Shown here piece by piece: positions 1 to 8,617 of a stretch of DNA of 49,212 nt; position 1 is the stretch's first letter; every line of letters starts with the position of its first letter. The notes under the pieces are model-generated. The model was not told where the DNA came from. It searched no databases and saw only the letters and a program-made list of their open reading frames with translations. Source of the stretch: Aeromonas fluvialis (GTDB taxonomy: Bacteria > Pseudomonadota > Gammaproteobacteria > Enterobacterales > Aeromonadaceae); the NCBI RefSeq assembly GCF_000819885.1, contig NZ_CDBO01000023.1:9671-58882 (forward strand), in the 5' to 3' direction. The position numbers were made by a program, and so were the translations under genes.

Positions 1-14
1 TCCGCCACCTTCGC
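1..14 (-). tRNA. tRNA-Leu (partial, 5' end only)
   Basis: These bases are the first 14 nucleotides of a third minus-strand tRNA gene, identical to the 5' acceptor and D-stem start of the two complete tRNA-Leu genes beside it. The rest lies outside the window. It shows that the tandem array continues to the left. Confidence 0.85.
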
Positions 15-58
15 ACATTGTGTTACCAGTTTTGATTTACATGCTGTCTGGAGAAGCA

Positions 59-144
59 TGGTGCGAAGAGAGGGACTCGAACCCTCACACCCGGGGGGCA
101 CTAACACCTGAAGCTAGCGCGTCTACCAATTCCGCCACCTTCGC
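59..144 (-). tRNA. tRNA-Leu(CAG)
   Basis: Read on the minus strand this is an 86-nt class II tRNA with a genomically encoded CCA end. The acceptor stem starts GCGAAGG and closes near the 3' end, the D-loop carries TTGGTAGACGC, the anticodon loop reads CTTCAGG (anticodon CAG) and the T-loop holds GGTTCGAGTCC. It closely resembles E. coli tRNA-Leu(CAG). The variable arm differs at three bases from the second copy at 198-283. About 53 bp separate the two genes, so they are probably cut from one precursor transcript. Confidence 0.97.
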
Positions 145-197
145 ACATTTGGGTTTTCTAGTTGGATTTACATGCTGCTGAATCAGCATGGCAGTAT

Positions 198-283
198 TGG
201 TGCGAAGAGAGGGACTCGAACCCTCACATCCGTGGGACACTAACACCTGAAGCTAGCGCGTCTACCAATTCCGCCACCTTCGC
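198..283 (-). tRNA. tRNA-Leu(CAG)
   Basis: This second complete 86-nt tRNA-Leu has the same acceptor stem, anticodon CAG, T-arm and encoded CCA as its neighbour. It is the promoter-proximal gene of the array. The only differences from the 59-144 copy are three substitutions in the long variable arm, which keep its stem-forming capacity. Confidence 0.97.
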
Positions 284-299
284 ATCACTGCGGAGGGGG

Positions 300-327
300 A
301 TTCTATAGAGTTTTGGGGGAGCGTCAA
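300..327 (-). promoter_or_regulatory. promoter of the tRNA-Leu array
   Basis: On the minus strand a -35 TTGACG (322-327) and a -10 TAGAAT (300-305) are 16 bp apart. They lie about 17 bp upstream of the first tRNA. The discriminator after the -10 is a run of C-rich bases (CCCCCTCCGC), the type known to confer stringent control on stable-RNA promoters. The position and near-consensus elements make this a strong call; the stringent control is inferred. Confidence 0.8.
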
Positions 328-411
328 CAGCCAAAGGGGACTTTTTTCGCTGTTGACGCCCAAAGTAGCGCCAAGGGTACAAAACTTCAGCAATTAGCCG
401 AGGTTTGGTAT

Positions 412-1872
412 TCAGTAACGGCCCAATGCGCTCTGATACATCAGTTCATACTGGGTGACCGAGTCAGGCCAGTTGAAGCGGGTGTTCATGGCAGTGCGCT
501 GTACCTTGGCAAAGCGTGCCTTGTCCTGCAGGAAATAGAGCAGGCTGCGGCGCATGGTATCGAGCAGGATGGCGGCGGTCGGATCATTGAAGCAGAAGCC
601 GGTGGCATGCTCGGGATCCGCATCCCAATCCACCACGGTATCTTTTAGACCTCCCACGGCCCGCACCAGTGGCAGGGTGCCATAGGCAAGACTGTACATC
701 TGGTTGAGGCCGCAAGGCTCGAACAGCGAGGGCATCAGGAAGAAGTCGGCACCGGCTTCGACCAGATGAGCCAGCCGATCGTCATAGGTGTTGATGAAGG
801 CGAGCTTGCCCGGATAATCCCGGGCCATGGTTTGCAGTTGCGTGGCGAGCGCAGGATCGCCAGAGCCGACAATCACCACTTGTACCTGATGGTGGAGGAA
901 TTTCTCCAGCGCAGGGAGCAGCAGGGGAACGCCCTTCTGCTCGGTCAGGCGGCAAACCATGCCGTAGATGGGTAGATCCGTAACGGCCAGCCCCGCTTCC
1001 TGTTGCAGGCTCTGCTTGCAGACCTGTTTGCCTGCCATGTCGGTGACGCTGTAGGTCGCAGGCAAAAAATGGTCGAACTCCGGATCCCAGTCTTTGTAGT
1101 CGCAACCGTTGAGAATGCCGCAGAGATCGGCTGCCCGCTGCTGGAAGATATGCGCCATGCCGTGGGCGCCGAGGTGAGTCAGCAGCTCCTGGGCATAGTT
1201 GGGGCTGACCGCATTGATCTTGTCGGCGTAGAGCACTCCGCATTTGAGCAGATTGACGTGGCCATAGTCGTAATTGATACGGCGTTCGTAGTCGGCGATC
1301 TCGGGCATGGCCCAGAACTGCTCGCGGCCAAATACACCCTGAAACGCCGCGTTGTGAATACTGATCACGCTGCGGGTCTGCTGGAAGAACGGGTTCTGAG
1401 CATGGCGGGTTTTTAGCAGCAGCGGCAGCAGGCCGGTGTGCCAGTCGTTGCAGTGGACGATGTCCGGGGCGAAGCCGAGCTGCTCGCAGGCATGGAGGGC
1501 TGCCGCCGAGAAGAAGGCAAAGCGCTCGCCGTTATCCGGATAGGCCTGATTGTTCTCGGCGTAGAGCTGGGGGCGATCGAAATATTGCGGGCAGTCGAGC
1601 AGATAGACGCAGACACCATCCAGCGCCATCTGGTAGATACGATAACCAATGCCTAGCTGCCCCGGGTGGGTGGGCAACCAGCATGAGGCCACCAGTCTGG
1701 CCTCATCTCGTCGCTTTATCGTCTTGTAGAAGGGCAGGATGATCCTGACATCATGTCCCTTCTGGGCCAGGTACATCGGCAGGGCTCTGGCGACGTCAGC
1801 CAAGCCCCCGGTCTTGACTAGCCCCTCAACTTCCGAGGCAACAAACAGGATTTTCAGTGGGTTAATAGCCAA
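412..1872 (-). CDS. glgA: glycogen synthase GlgA
   Basis: GlgA transfers glucose from ADP-glucose to the non-reducing end of growing glycogen in the cytoplasm. The 486-residue product has the N-terminal KTGGLADV motif that binds ADP-glucose and the C-terminal GT5 signature EPCGLNQMYSLAYGTLP followed by VGGLKDTV. The longest reading frame starts upstream inside glgC, but the family start (AINPLKILFVASE) fits a TTG codon at 1872 preceded by GGAG six bases upstream. With this start the gene overlaps the end of glgC by 11 bp, which implies translational coupling. The E. coli protein is 477 residues, so the length is normal. Confidence 0.95.
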   Translation of the reverse strand: MAINPLKILFVASEVEGLVKTGGLADVARALPMYLAQKGHDVRIILPFYKTIKRRDEARLVASCWLPTHPGQLGIGYRIYQMALDGVCVYLLDCPQYFDRPQLYAENNQAYPDNGERFAFFSAAALHACEQLGFAPDIVHCNDWHTGLLPLLLKTRHAQNPFFQQTRSVISIHNAAFQGVFGREQFWAMPEIADYERRINYDYGHVNLLKCGVLYADKINAVSPNYAQELLTHLGAHGMAHIFQQRAADLCGILNGCDYKDWDPEFDHFLPATYSVTDMAGKQVCKQSLQQEAGLAVTDLPIYGMVCRLTEQKGVPLLLPALEKFLHHQVQVVIVGSGDPALATQLQTMARDYPGKLAFINTYDDRLAHLVEAGADFFLMPSLFEPCGLNQMYSLAYGTLPLVRAVGGLKDTVVDWDADPEHATGFCFNDPTAAILLDTMRRSLLYFLQDKARFAKVQRTAMNTRFNWPDSVTQYELMYQSALGRY

Positions 1873-3079
1873 CTCTTGCTCCCTTAGGTACCACCACGAT
1901 ACCGCCTTCGGATACGGTAAATCGTTCTCTATCGTGGTCCAGATTCTCACCTATAACGGTGCCGGGCGCAATTTCAACGTTTTTATCTATAATCGCGCGC
2001 CGGATGGAGCAGCCTTCACCAATTTTCACATCCCCCAGTAGCACGGATTCGCTGATGTGGCTGCACGCGCCGATATTGCAGCGGAAACCGAGGATAGATC
2101 GCTGGATCTGGCTGCCCTGAATAAAGCAACCGGCGGAGATCAGGGAGTTGGCGATCTTCACCTTGCACTCGTCGCTGTCGATGAAAGTGGCGGGTGGCAG
2201 TGCCGGATAGTGGGTGTGTAGCGGCCACTTGCGGTTATAGAGGGAGAAGGGGGGATTGTCGGCCACCAAATCCATGTGCGCTTGCCAGTAAGAGTCCAGG
2301 GTGCCCACATCCCGCCAGTAGACGCTCGGTTTTTCACCGGGGATGACATTGGTACTGTAGTCGTAGACATAGACAGGGGCACGGGGGTAGAGGCTCGGGA
2401 TCACATCCTTGCCAAAGTCGTGGCTGGAGTTCTCTTCGGCGGCATCCCGCTTTAACTCGCGGCAGAGGGCATCGGTCTCGAAGATGTAGTTGCCCATGGA
2501 GACCAGCGCCTGGGTCGGATCGCCGGGAATGTGCTTGGGCTGCTTTGGTTTTTCCTGAAAACCGATCATCCGCCCTTCCGTATCCACCTCGATCACCCCG
2601 AAGGCACTTGCCTCTTCGATGGGCATGCGCAGGGCTGCGACTGTCATGGCGGCATTTTTCTGCTTGTGGAAGCTGACCATCTGGCTCACATCCATCTTGT
2701 AGATGTGGTCCGAGCCGAAGATGCAGACATGCTCCGGCTCGGCCCGCTCGATAAAGCCGAGGTTCTGGTAGATGGCATCGGCGGTGCCGTCATACCAGCG
2801 CTTGCCCATCCGCATCTGGGCCGGGATGGGGTCGATAAAGCGGTCGGTGATCCCGACGATATTCCAGCCCTTCTTCATGTGCAGATAGAGGGACTGGGAT
2901 TTGAACTGGGTGAGGACGTAGATGCGCAGAAAGTCTGCGTTGACGAAGTTATTGAGGACAAAATCGATCAGCCGGTAGCTGCCACCGAAGGGGACGGAAG
3001 GCTTGCTGCGGGTGGTGGTCAGAGGCTGCAGGCGAGTACCTTCGCCGCCCGCCAGGATCATGGTTAACATGCCAGCCAT
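1862..3079 (-). CDS. glgC: glucose-1-phosphate adenylyltransferase GlgC
   Basis: GlgC makes ADP-glucose from ATP and glucose-1-phosphate, the committed and allosterically controlled step of glycogen synthesis. The 405-residue product begins MAGMLTMILAGGEGTRLQPLT, holding the nucleotide-binding GGEGTRL loop. It ends in the left-handed beta-helix region (GEGCSIRRAIIDKNVEIAPG). The start at 3079 has AGGGAG at a normal distance; an upstream in-frame ATG at 3139 has no family support. It forms a two-gene operon with glgA and is somewhat shorter than the 431-residue E. coli enzyme. No branching or debranching genes are adjacent here. Confidence 0.96.
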   Translation of the reverse strand: MAGMLTMILAGGEGTRLQPLTTTRSKPSVPFGGSYRLIDFVLNNFVNADFLRIYVLTQFKSQSLYLHMKKGWNIVGITDRFIDPIPAQMRMGKRWYDGTADAIYQNLGFIERAEPEHVCIFGSDHIYKMDVSQMVSFHKQKNAAMTVAALRMPIEEASAFGVIEVDTEGRMIGFQEKPKQPKHIPGDPTQALVSMGNYIFETDALCRELKRDAAEENSSHDFGKDVIPSLYPRAPVYVYDYSTNVIPGEKPSVYWRDVGTLDSYWQAHMDLVADNPPFSLYNRKWPLHTHYPALPPATFIDSDECKVKIANSLISAGCFIQGSQIQRSILGFRCNIGACSHISESVLLGDVKIGEGCSIRRAIIDKNVEIAPGTVIGENLDHDRERFTVSEGGIVVVPKGARVGY

Positions 3080-3130
3080 GGTATTTATCTCCCTGAATAA
3101 ACAGCATGAAAAGGTTTTCAATACCCAGTA

Positions 3131-3152
3131 TAAAAACACCCCTTAAGGGGTG
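3131..3152 (-). terminator. terminator after rsmC
   Basis: A perfect 16-bp palindrome (CACCCCTTAAGGGGTG, 3137-3152) is followed on the minus strand by TTTTTAT. It lies about 80 bp downstream of the rsmC stop and 50 bp upstream of the glgC start, so it should separate the two transcripts. Confidence 0.75.
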
Positions 3153-3231
3153 ATTTTTATCGTGCTCTTAGTACCTTATCAGATCCCGTATGGCGCTCTC
3201 TAGCTGTTTTATTGTGCGGCTTACACTTAAT

Positions 3232-4260
3232 TTACACTTTGCTCAGATAGACTTTGAATTTGGCATCACTGCTGATCACTTCCGTCCGTTTGAAGTGTGT
3301 CTCCAGTATAGGCTGATAGCGCAAGAAGGCGTTGGCAACAATGGTTAGCGAGCCATTGGGCAGCAAAAATGCCGGCGCCTTGGCCAGGAACTGCTCGGTC
3401 GCCGCGTAGAAGGTCTTGAGACCCGCATGGAAGGGCGGGTTGGAGACGATGTGCTGGAAGCGGGTGGTGATATTCGAATAGACATCGGAAGCGGTGACCT
3501 TGCCCTGCAGACCGTTGATCGCCAGGGTGCGGCGGCTCGATTCGAGCGCCAGTGCGCTGATATCCACCATGTTGACCCGCAGATCCGGATTGCGCTTGGC
3601 CAGCGCAGACCCAATCACCCCGGCGCCACAGCCGAAATCAAGCAGTTCACCCTTCATCGGCGGCACTGCGGCCAGCAGCATCTGGGTGCCGAGGTCCAGC
3701 TCGGCCGCGCTGAAGACGCCGGGCAGTGCCAGCACGGTCAGCTCGGTATCACCGGCCTTGCACTGGTAGCGGCCAAACCAGCTATCCAGATTGAAAGGTT
3801 CAACTGGCTTGCTCAGCTCGCCATGATAGAGAGAGCAGCGGCGGGCCGAGTCACGTTTGACGGGCTTTTCGCCATAGGGGGCCAGCAGCTTGTCGGCGCC
3901 GTTGATGCCGCCGCGGTTTTCACCGGCCAGGAACAGATCAGCACCCGCCTCCAGCAAGGGAGTCATCATAGCCAGCAGATATTGCGCCTCGGCCTTGGCC
4001 TTGGGCATCAGTAGCAACAGGGCATCGAAGCGGGGCGCGCCACCGAGCTGGTGGTCGAACAGGATGGCGTCACCGAGCGCCGCCTGCTGGCTGCGGTAGT
4101 AGCAGTAATCGGTGGTAAAGACGGTCAGGGTCCGGGCCAGGGTCGCCAACTGGCGGGGGTAGTCATCCTCCAGCGCGCCACAGACAAGTAGCCGCTTGCC
4201 GACAAAGAGGGCTTGGTTTCGTTCCAGCATCTGGCTGACGGCACTGATAGGGCTGCTCAT
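3232..4260 (-). CDS. rsmC: 16S rRNA (guanine1207-N2)-methyltransferase RsmC
   Basis: RsmC methylates G1207 of 16S rRNA in the 30S subunit using S-adenosylmethionine. The 342-residue protein matches the E. coli length (343). It has the two-part RsmC layout: a degenerate N-terminal methyltransferase-like half, then an active half with the SAM-binding motif [17 protein letters not shown] and the catalytic motif SNPPFHAG. The start MSSPISAVS at 4260 is chosen because GGAGAG lies five bases upstream; an in-frame ATG five codons earlier has no ribosome binding site. It is monocistronic between a promoter at 4290-4317 and a terminator. Confidence 0.95.
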   Translation of the reverse strand: MSSPISAVSQMLERNQALFVGKRLLVCGALEDDYPRQLATLARTLTVFTTDYCYYRSQQAALGDAILFDHQLGGAPRFDALLLLMPKAKAEAQYLLAMMTPLLEAGADLFLAGENRGGINGADKLLAPYGEKPVKRDSARRCSLYHGELSKPVEPFNLDSWFGRYQCKAGDTELTVLALPGVFSAAELDLGTQMLLAAVPPMKGELLDFGCGAGVIGSALAKRNPDLRVNMVDISALALESSRRTLAINGLQGKVTASDVYSNITTRFQHIVSNPPFHAGLKTFYAATEQFLAKAPAFLLPNGSLTIVANAFLRYQPILETHFKRTEVISSDAKFKVYLSKV

Positions 4261-4289
4261 CGGGTCTCTCCACACAATTTTGGGCGGCC

Positions 4290-4317
4290 ATTATACATAG
4301 CCCCTTTCGCCTTGACA
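4290..4317 (-). promoter_or_regulatory. putative rsmC promoter
   Basis: On the minus strand a perfect TATAAT (4290-4295) lies 16 bp after TGTCAA (4312-4317), about 30 bp upstream of the rsmC start. The same hexamer reads TTGACA on the plus strand, so it may also serve as a -35 for a transcript in the other direction. Confidence 0.6.
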
Positions 4318-4404
4318 TTTATGCCGTGTTCCCGAAATATGCCCAGACACCATTTTTTGACCAGAGATGACGAAATGCGGTTCAACGGGTTGAAACGAAA
4401 GCAC

Positions 4405-4426
4405 AAAAAAAGCCTGAAATTCGGGC
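4405..4426 (-). terminator. minus-strand terminator-like hairpin
   Basis: On the minus strand GCCCG-AATTT-CAGGC is followed by seven T residues. No minus-strand coding gene ends just upstream of it; the next one to the right on that strand is ygiF beyond dapA. It may end a short unannotated transcript or stop antisense transcription. Confidence 0.45.
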
Positions 4427-4468
4427 CTGCCGACGTTCGCGCGTAACCTCTCATCCCTGAGAAGCTTC

Positions 4469-4505
4469 AAACCCCGGTTGCGCACATCGTACCGGGGTTT
4501 TTTAT
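4469..4505 (+). terminator. terminator or attenuator upstream of dapA
   Basis: A 10-bp stem (AAACCCCGGT/ACCGGGGTTT) with a 12-nt loop is followed by TTTATT. It stands 36 bp before the dapA start codon. No plus-strand protein gene precedes it. It could end a small RNA or attenuate dapA transcription; the sequence alone cannot tell which. Confidence 0.7.
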
Positions 4506-4540
4506 TGCCATATACGCGTCATTTAGGAGAAGGAGATCCC

Positions 4541-5413
4541 ATGTTTCAAGGTTCCATCGTTGCGTTGATCACCCCGTTCCGACAGGGAAAGCTGGATGAA
4601 GAGGCGCTGCTGCGTCTGGTGGAGTGGCACATTGAGCAGGGCACCCACGGCATAGTGCCAGTGGGCACCACGGGGGAGAGCCCGACCCTGACCCATGACG
4701 AGCACTGTCGGGTGGTGGAGCTGGTGGTTCAGCAGGTGGCGGGGCGCATTCCGGTGATCGCCGGAGCAGGCTCCAACAACCCGGTCGAGGCCATTGAGTA
4801 CACTCGCTACGCCGAGCAGGTGGGGGCCGATGCCACCCTGCATGTGGCCGGTTACTACAACCGCCCCAATCAGGAGGGGCTCTACCACCACTTCAAGGCG
4901 GTGCACGATGCCACCACCAAGCCGATCATCGTCTACAACATTCCGCCACGAGCCATCGTCGATGTGCAACCTGCGACCCTGGCCCGTCTGGCCGAGCTGC
5001 CGCGCATTGCCGGGGTGAAGGATGCCACCGGCGATCTGGCGCGCCCCTGGACTGAGCGACAGCTGATCAACAAGTCCTTTGCCTGGCTCTCCGGTGAAGA
5101 TGCTACCGCCGTCGCCTACAACATCGGCGGTGGTCAGGGCTGTATCTCGGTGACCGCCAACGTGGCCCCCAAGCTGGTGGCCGAGGTGCAAAACCTCACC
5201 CTGGCGGGCAAGTGGCAAGCCGCGCGTGAACTGCAAGATCAGCTTATTCCACTCCATCAGGCGATGTTTGCCGAGCCGAGCCCGGCCGGTGCCAAGTATG
5301 CCGCTTCCCTGCTCGGTTTCTGCAGCGAGGAGTGCCGCCTGCCGGTGATGCCGCTGTCGGAAGCGACCCGCGAGCGCATTCGCAGCGCCATGCAGCAGCT
5401 CAACCTGCTGTAA
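4541..5413 (+). CDS. dapA: 4-hydroxy-tetrahydrodipicolinate synthase DapA
   Basis: DapA condenses pyruvate with aspartate semialdehyde, the first step of the diaminopimelate/lysine pathway. The 290-residue product starts MFQGSIVALITPF and holds the GTTGESPTL loop, the YYNRP motif with the active-site tyrosine, and the Schiff-base lysine in GVKDATGDL. The ATG at 4541 has a strong AGGAGAAGGAG ribosome binding site; the reading frame opens 21 codons earlier with no family homology. E. coli DapA is 292 residues. Here dapA is not followed by bamC but by its own terminator. Confidence 0.97.
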   Translation: MFQGSIVALITPFRQGKLDEEALLRLVEWHIEQGTHGIVPVGTTGESPTLTHDEHCRVVELVVQQVAGRIPVIAGAGSNNPVEAIEYTRYAEQVGADATLHVAGYYNRPNQEGLYHHFKAVHDATTKPIIVYNIPPRAIVDVQPATLARLAELPRIAGVKDATGDLARPWTERQLINKSFAWLSGEDATAVAYNIGGGQGCISVTANVAPKLVAEVQNLTLAGKWQAARELQDQLIPLHQAMFAEPSPAGAKYAASLLGFCSEECRLPVMPLSEATRERIRSAMQQLNLL

Positions 5414-5416
5414 TGC

Positions 5417-5450
5417 AAACGGGTGAGCCAAGGCTCACCCGTTTTGTTTT
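5417..5450 (+). terminator. terminator after dapA
   Basis: A 13-bp stem (5417-5429 with 5432-5444, core CGGGTGAGCC) starts three bases past the dapA stop and ends in TTTTGTTTT. It separates dapA from the converging ygiF-like gene. Confidence 0.85.
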
Positions 5451-5490
5451 CAGTGTTTGTTTCCTGCCTTTATTTCCGGCATGGCGCCAC

Positions 5491-6459
5491 TCAAGCGGCG
5501 TGATGGAGCCAGGCGACGATGGCCAGCTGCAACTCGACATACGCCGGATAGAGGAAGAGATCGGCCAGTTCGGCAGGCCACTCGTCATGCTCGTTCGGCC
5601 TGATTTGCAGATGAGTTTGCAGGCTGGTCAATGCATGCAGCCAGGGCGCGGGTTGTGGCAGCGTGGCCGCACAGCGGACGATCAGATCAACTCCCTGACG
5701 CAAGGCGTCGAACGCCTGCTGTTGAACGCCTTTATCCTGCAGATGATCCAGCCAGAGCTGCTCGTGATGCTGCCAGTGGCGCAGCCCCTCGCTGATCCCC
5801 GTCATGCTTTCAATATCTTCACTCGCGACCAGTGCCTGCAGTGCCAGCGGTTTGCCAAGACCTGCCAGCCGATAGCCCCGCTGGGCCTTGGATTGGGCGC
5901 CGAGGCGCAACCCGCCGAGCTTGGCGAGGCGTTGGGCCAGTGCAAACAGGGCTGTGGTGTCACCGGATTTGAGCTCCAGTTCCAGCTCGTTGATATTGGT
6001 GCTGCCCTGACTGCCGACGATCTCTCCCTGATCCCAGGCCAGTTCAATCTCGGCCCCCTCGAAGGCGATCAGCCAGTAGCGCCGCAGGAAGTCGGTGCGA
6101 AACTGGGCGACCAGCTGGTGCTGAATGTGGTCGCGCTCGGTCAGGGTCGGCCAAATTTCATCGAGAAAGGCCGAGAGGGTCGGCAGATCGCCGCTCACGG
6201 GGGCATTGTACTCGGGTCTGGCGTGCAGGCCGCCGACCACCTGGCCACGACACTTGATGGTCTGTTCGGCGAAGGCATCGCAGCGACGGATGCGCAAACC
6301 CATCTCCAGCTTGCGCAGGGCCAGGGTCGGCGTATCGAAATAGACGTTGCCGAGCTGCTGCTGTGACGATTCTTTAATCTCAAGAGAATTTAGCAGGTTG
6401 GATAACTCGGGTTGAATGTTGCTGGCGACAAAAAACTTTATCTCGATCTCAGTTTGCAT
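5491..6459 (-). CDS. ygiF: inorganic triphosphatase YgiF-like (CYTH domain, short CHAD tail)
   Basis: The 322-residue product begins MQTEIEIKFFVASN, which contains the ExExK motif of CYTH phosphohydrolases. E. coli YgiF hydrolyses inorganic triphosphate and is 433 residues with a full CHAD domain. Here the CYTH part (about 1-200) looks complete, but only about 120 residues follow, so the CHAD domain is reduced. The start at 6459 has GGA six bases upstream; the frame stays open upstream to 6699 without family similarity. It is divergent from the phosphate-uptake genes. The fit to a polyphosphate-related role is family knowledge, not shown here. Confidence 0.85.
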   Translation of the reverse strand: MQTEIEIKFFVASNIQPELSNLLNSLEIKESSQQQLGNVYFDTPTLALRKLEMGLRIRRCDAFAEQTIKCRGQVVGGLHARPEYNAPVSGDLPTLSAFLDEIWPTLTERDHIQHQLVAQFRTDFLRRYWLIAFEGAEIELAWDQGEIVGSQGSTNINELELELKSGDTTALFALAQRLAKLGGLRLGAQSKAQRGYRLAGLGKPLALQALVASEDIESMTGISEGLRHWQHHEQLWLDHLQDKGVQQQAFDALRQGVDLIVRCAATLPQPAPWLHALTSLQTHLQIRPNEHDEWPAELADLFLYPAYVELQLAIVAWLHHAA

Positions 6460-6628
6460 AGTCATTCCGGGCTGGCAGGCAACTTTGGGGAGCAGGATTC
6501 GGGTCACGGGGATATAATGCCCGCGAGACAACTGGATTAATTCGCGGTTTAATTGAGGGCGCAGTTCGGTTATCCTGCGCGCCTCATATAATCGTATCGA
6601 GTGTTTTTTCACCGACACAGGTTTGGCC

Positions 6629-7309
6629 ATGCCAGTAAATACTATTTTGGGACTTTTTGCCAAGTCCCCCATCAAGCCGCTGCAGAAGCATATCGTCAAG
6701 GTTCACCAGTGCTCCCAGCAGTTGGTCCCCTTCTTTGACGCCGTTGCCGAAGACCGTTGGGAAGATGCCGAGCAGATCCGGCAGCAGATCGCCCAACTGG
6801 AAAAAGAGGCAGATACCCTCAAGCGTGAAATCCGTCTGAAACTACCTCGCGGCCTGTTTTTGCCGGTTGCACGTACCGACCTGCTGGAGTTGTTGACCCA
6901 GCAAGACAAGATTGCCAACCGTGCCAAGGATATCTCCGGCCGCATGCTTGGTCGTCGCATGGAGTTCCCCTCTGAAATGCGGGCGGGCTTCATGGCTTAT
7001 CTCAAACGTTGTATTGATGCGACCGCTCAGGCCGAGAAAGCGATCGGGGAGCTCGACGAGCTGCTCGAGACCGGCTTCAAAGGACGGGAAGTGGAAATGG
7101 TTGCCGAGATGATCCACCAACTGGATCTGATCGAGGACGATACAGACACCATGCAGATTGGACTGCGCCAACAGCTACAAGCGGTTGAGCAGAACTACAA
7201 TCCGATCGATGTGATATTCCTCTATAAGATCCTCGAATGGGTAGGTGACTTGGCAGATCAGGCAGAGCGCGTAGGCGCCCGTCTGGAACTGATGCTGGCT
7301 CGCTCGTAA
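6629..7309 (+). CDS. DUF47 / PhoU-like phosphate transport accessory protein (TIGR00153)
   Basis: This 226-residue helical protein starts MPVNTILGLFAKSPIKPLQ and belongs to the DUF47 family related to PhoU. Members sit next to low-affinity phosphate permeases and are thought to modulate them. Its stop lies 25 bp before pit, so the two are almost certainly one operon. An in-frame TTG two codons upstream is possible, but ATG at 6629 has AGG at a better distance. No membrane segment is seen; it should be cytoplasmic. Confidence 0.88.
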   Translation: MPVNTILGLFAKSPIKPLQKHIVKVHQCSQQLVPFFDAVAEDRWEDAEQIRQQIAQLEKEADTLKREIRLKLPRGLFLPVARTDLLELLTQQDKIANRAKDISGRMLGRRMEFPSEMRAGFMAYLKRCIDATAQAEKAIGELDELLETGFKGREVEMVAEMIHQLDLIEDDTDTMQIGLRQQLQAVEQNYNPIDVIFLYKILEWVGDLADQAERVGARLELMLARS

Positions 7310-7334
7310 TCGACTGACTGGGTAAACACTATTA

Positions 7335-8600
7335 ATGGACATTATCGCGAATTACGGCACCACTCTGGTGCTCGTGGCGGCCTTGTTCGGCTTTTTGATG
7401 GCTTGGGGCATTGGCGCGAATGACGTTGCCAACGCCATGGGGACATCGGTCGGCACCAAATCCCTGACCATTCGTCAGGCGATCATCATCGCCATGATCT
7501 TCGAATTTGCCGGCGCCTATCTGGCCGGTGGCGAAGTGACGGCCACCATCCGTAACGGCATCATCGACAGCAATGCGTTTGTCGATAGCCCGGATCTGCT
7601 GGTGCTCGGCATGATCGCCTCCCTGCTGGCGGCGGGCACCTGGTTGATCCTGGCCTCCTACTTTGGCTGGCCGGTTTCCACCACCCACTCCATCATCGGT
7701 GCCATCGTCGGTTTTGCGGTGGTGAGTATCGGTCCGGAAGCGGTGCAGTGGGGCAAGTTTGGCGGCATCGTCGGCTCCTGGGTCGTCACTCCGGCCATCT
7801 CCGGTGTGATCGCCTACTTCATGTTCATCAGTGTGCAGAAGCTTATCTTCAACACCGATGATCCCCTGAGCAACGCCAAGCGCTACGTGCCGTTCTACAT
7901 GTTCCTCACCGCCATGGTAATCTGTCTGGTGACCATCAAGAAAGGGCTGACCCACGTCGGTCTGCACCTGACCAATGGTGAGGGCATTCTGCTCTCCACC
8001 GCGATCTCCATCGCAGTGGCGTTTGCCGGCTGGATCTACATTCGCGGTCAGAAGTACAACCCGCAAGATGACAGCAAGATGCACTTCGCCAACGTGGAGA
8101 AGGTGTTCGGCATCCTGATGGTGATCACCGCTTGTGCCATGGCGTTTGCCCACGGTTCCAACGACGTGGCCAATGCCATCGGCCCGCTCTCTGCGGTGGC
8201 CTCTATCGTTGCTTCCGGTGGCGAGATCGCCGGTAAGGCAACGATTGCCTGGTGGATCCTGCCCCTTGGCGGCATAGGTATCGTGATTGGTCTGGCGACC
8301 ATGGGCGAGAAGGTGATGGCGACTGTCGGCACCGGCATTACCCACCTGACCCCGAGCCGTGGTTTCGCCGCCCAGCTGGCGACCGCTGCGACCGTGGTGA
8401 TTGCCTCCGGTACCGGCCTGCCCATCTCGACCACCCAGACTCTGGTCGGTGCGGTCATGGGTGTCGGTCTGGCGCGCGGTATTGCGGCGTTGAATCTGGG
8501 GGTACTGCGCAACATCGTGGTCTCCTGGATCATCACCCTGCCTGCCGGAGCTATTCTGTCCATCGCCATTTTCTATGTGCTGCAGGCCTGCTTCTCCTAA
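7335..8600 (+). CDS. pit: inorganic phosphate transporter, Pit family
   Basis: This 421-residue integral membrane protein has the duplicated Pit signature: GANDVANAMGTSVGTKSLT near the N-terminus and GSNDVANAIGPLSAV in the second half, with about ten hydrophobic segments. Pit proteins take up metal-phosphate complexes with protons. It is shorter than E. coli PitA (499 residues), resembling the compact Pit proteins that pair with DUF47 partners. It is the second gene of the DUF47-pit operon and is followed by a strong terminator. Confidence 0.94.
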   Translation: MDIIANYGTTLVLVAALFGFLMAWGIGANDVANAMGTSVGTKSLTIRQAIIIAMIFEFAGAYLAGGEVTATIRNGIIDSNAFVDSPDLLVLGMIASLLAAGTWLILASYFGWPVSTTHSIIGAIVGFAVVSIGPEAVQWGKFGGIVGSWVVTPAISGVIAYFMFISVQKLIFNTDDPLSNAKRYVPFYMFLTAMVICLVTIKKGLTHVGLHLTNGEGILLSTAISIAVAFAGWIYIRGQKYNPQDDSKMHFANVEKVFGILMVITACAMAFAHGSNDVANAIGPLSAVASIVASGGEIAGKATIAWWILPLGGIGIVIGLATMGEKVMATVGTGITHLTPSRGFAAQLATAATVVIASGTGLPISTTQTLVGAVMGVGLARGIAALNLGVLRNIVVSWIITLPAGAILSIAIFYVLQACFS

Positions 8601-8617
8601 TTGAAGCGGCATTCAGC

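Noticed and set aside
4296..4540. Lysine riboswitch upstream of dapA
   Set aside because: I could not find the conserved lysine-box core elements; only a terminator hairpin is clear.
7332..8612. 426-codon minus-strand open frame opposite pit
   Set aside because: Its composition is His/Asp/Gly-rich shadow sequence; the plus-strand frame encodes a clear Pit transporter with duplicated signatures.
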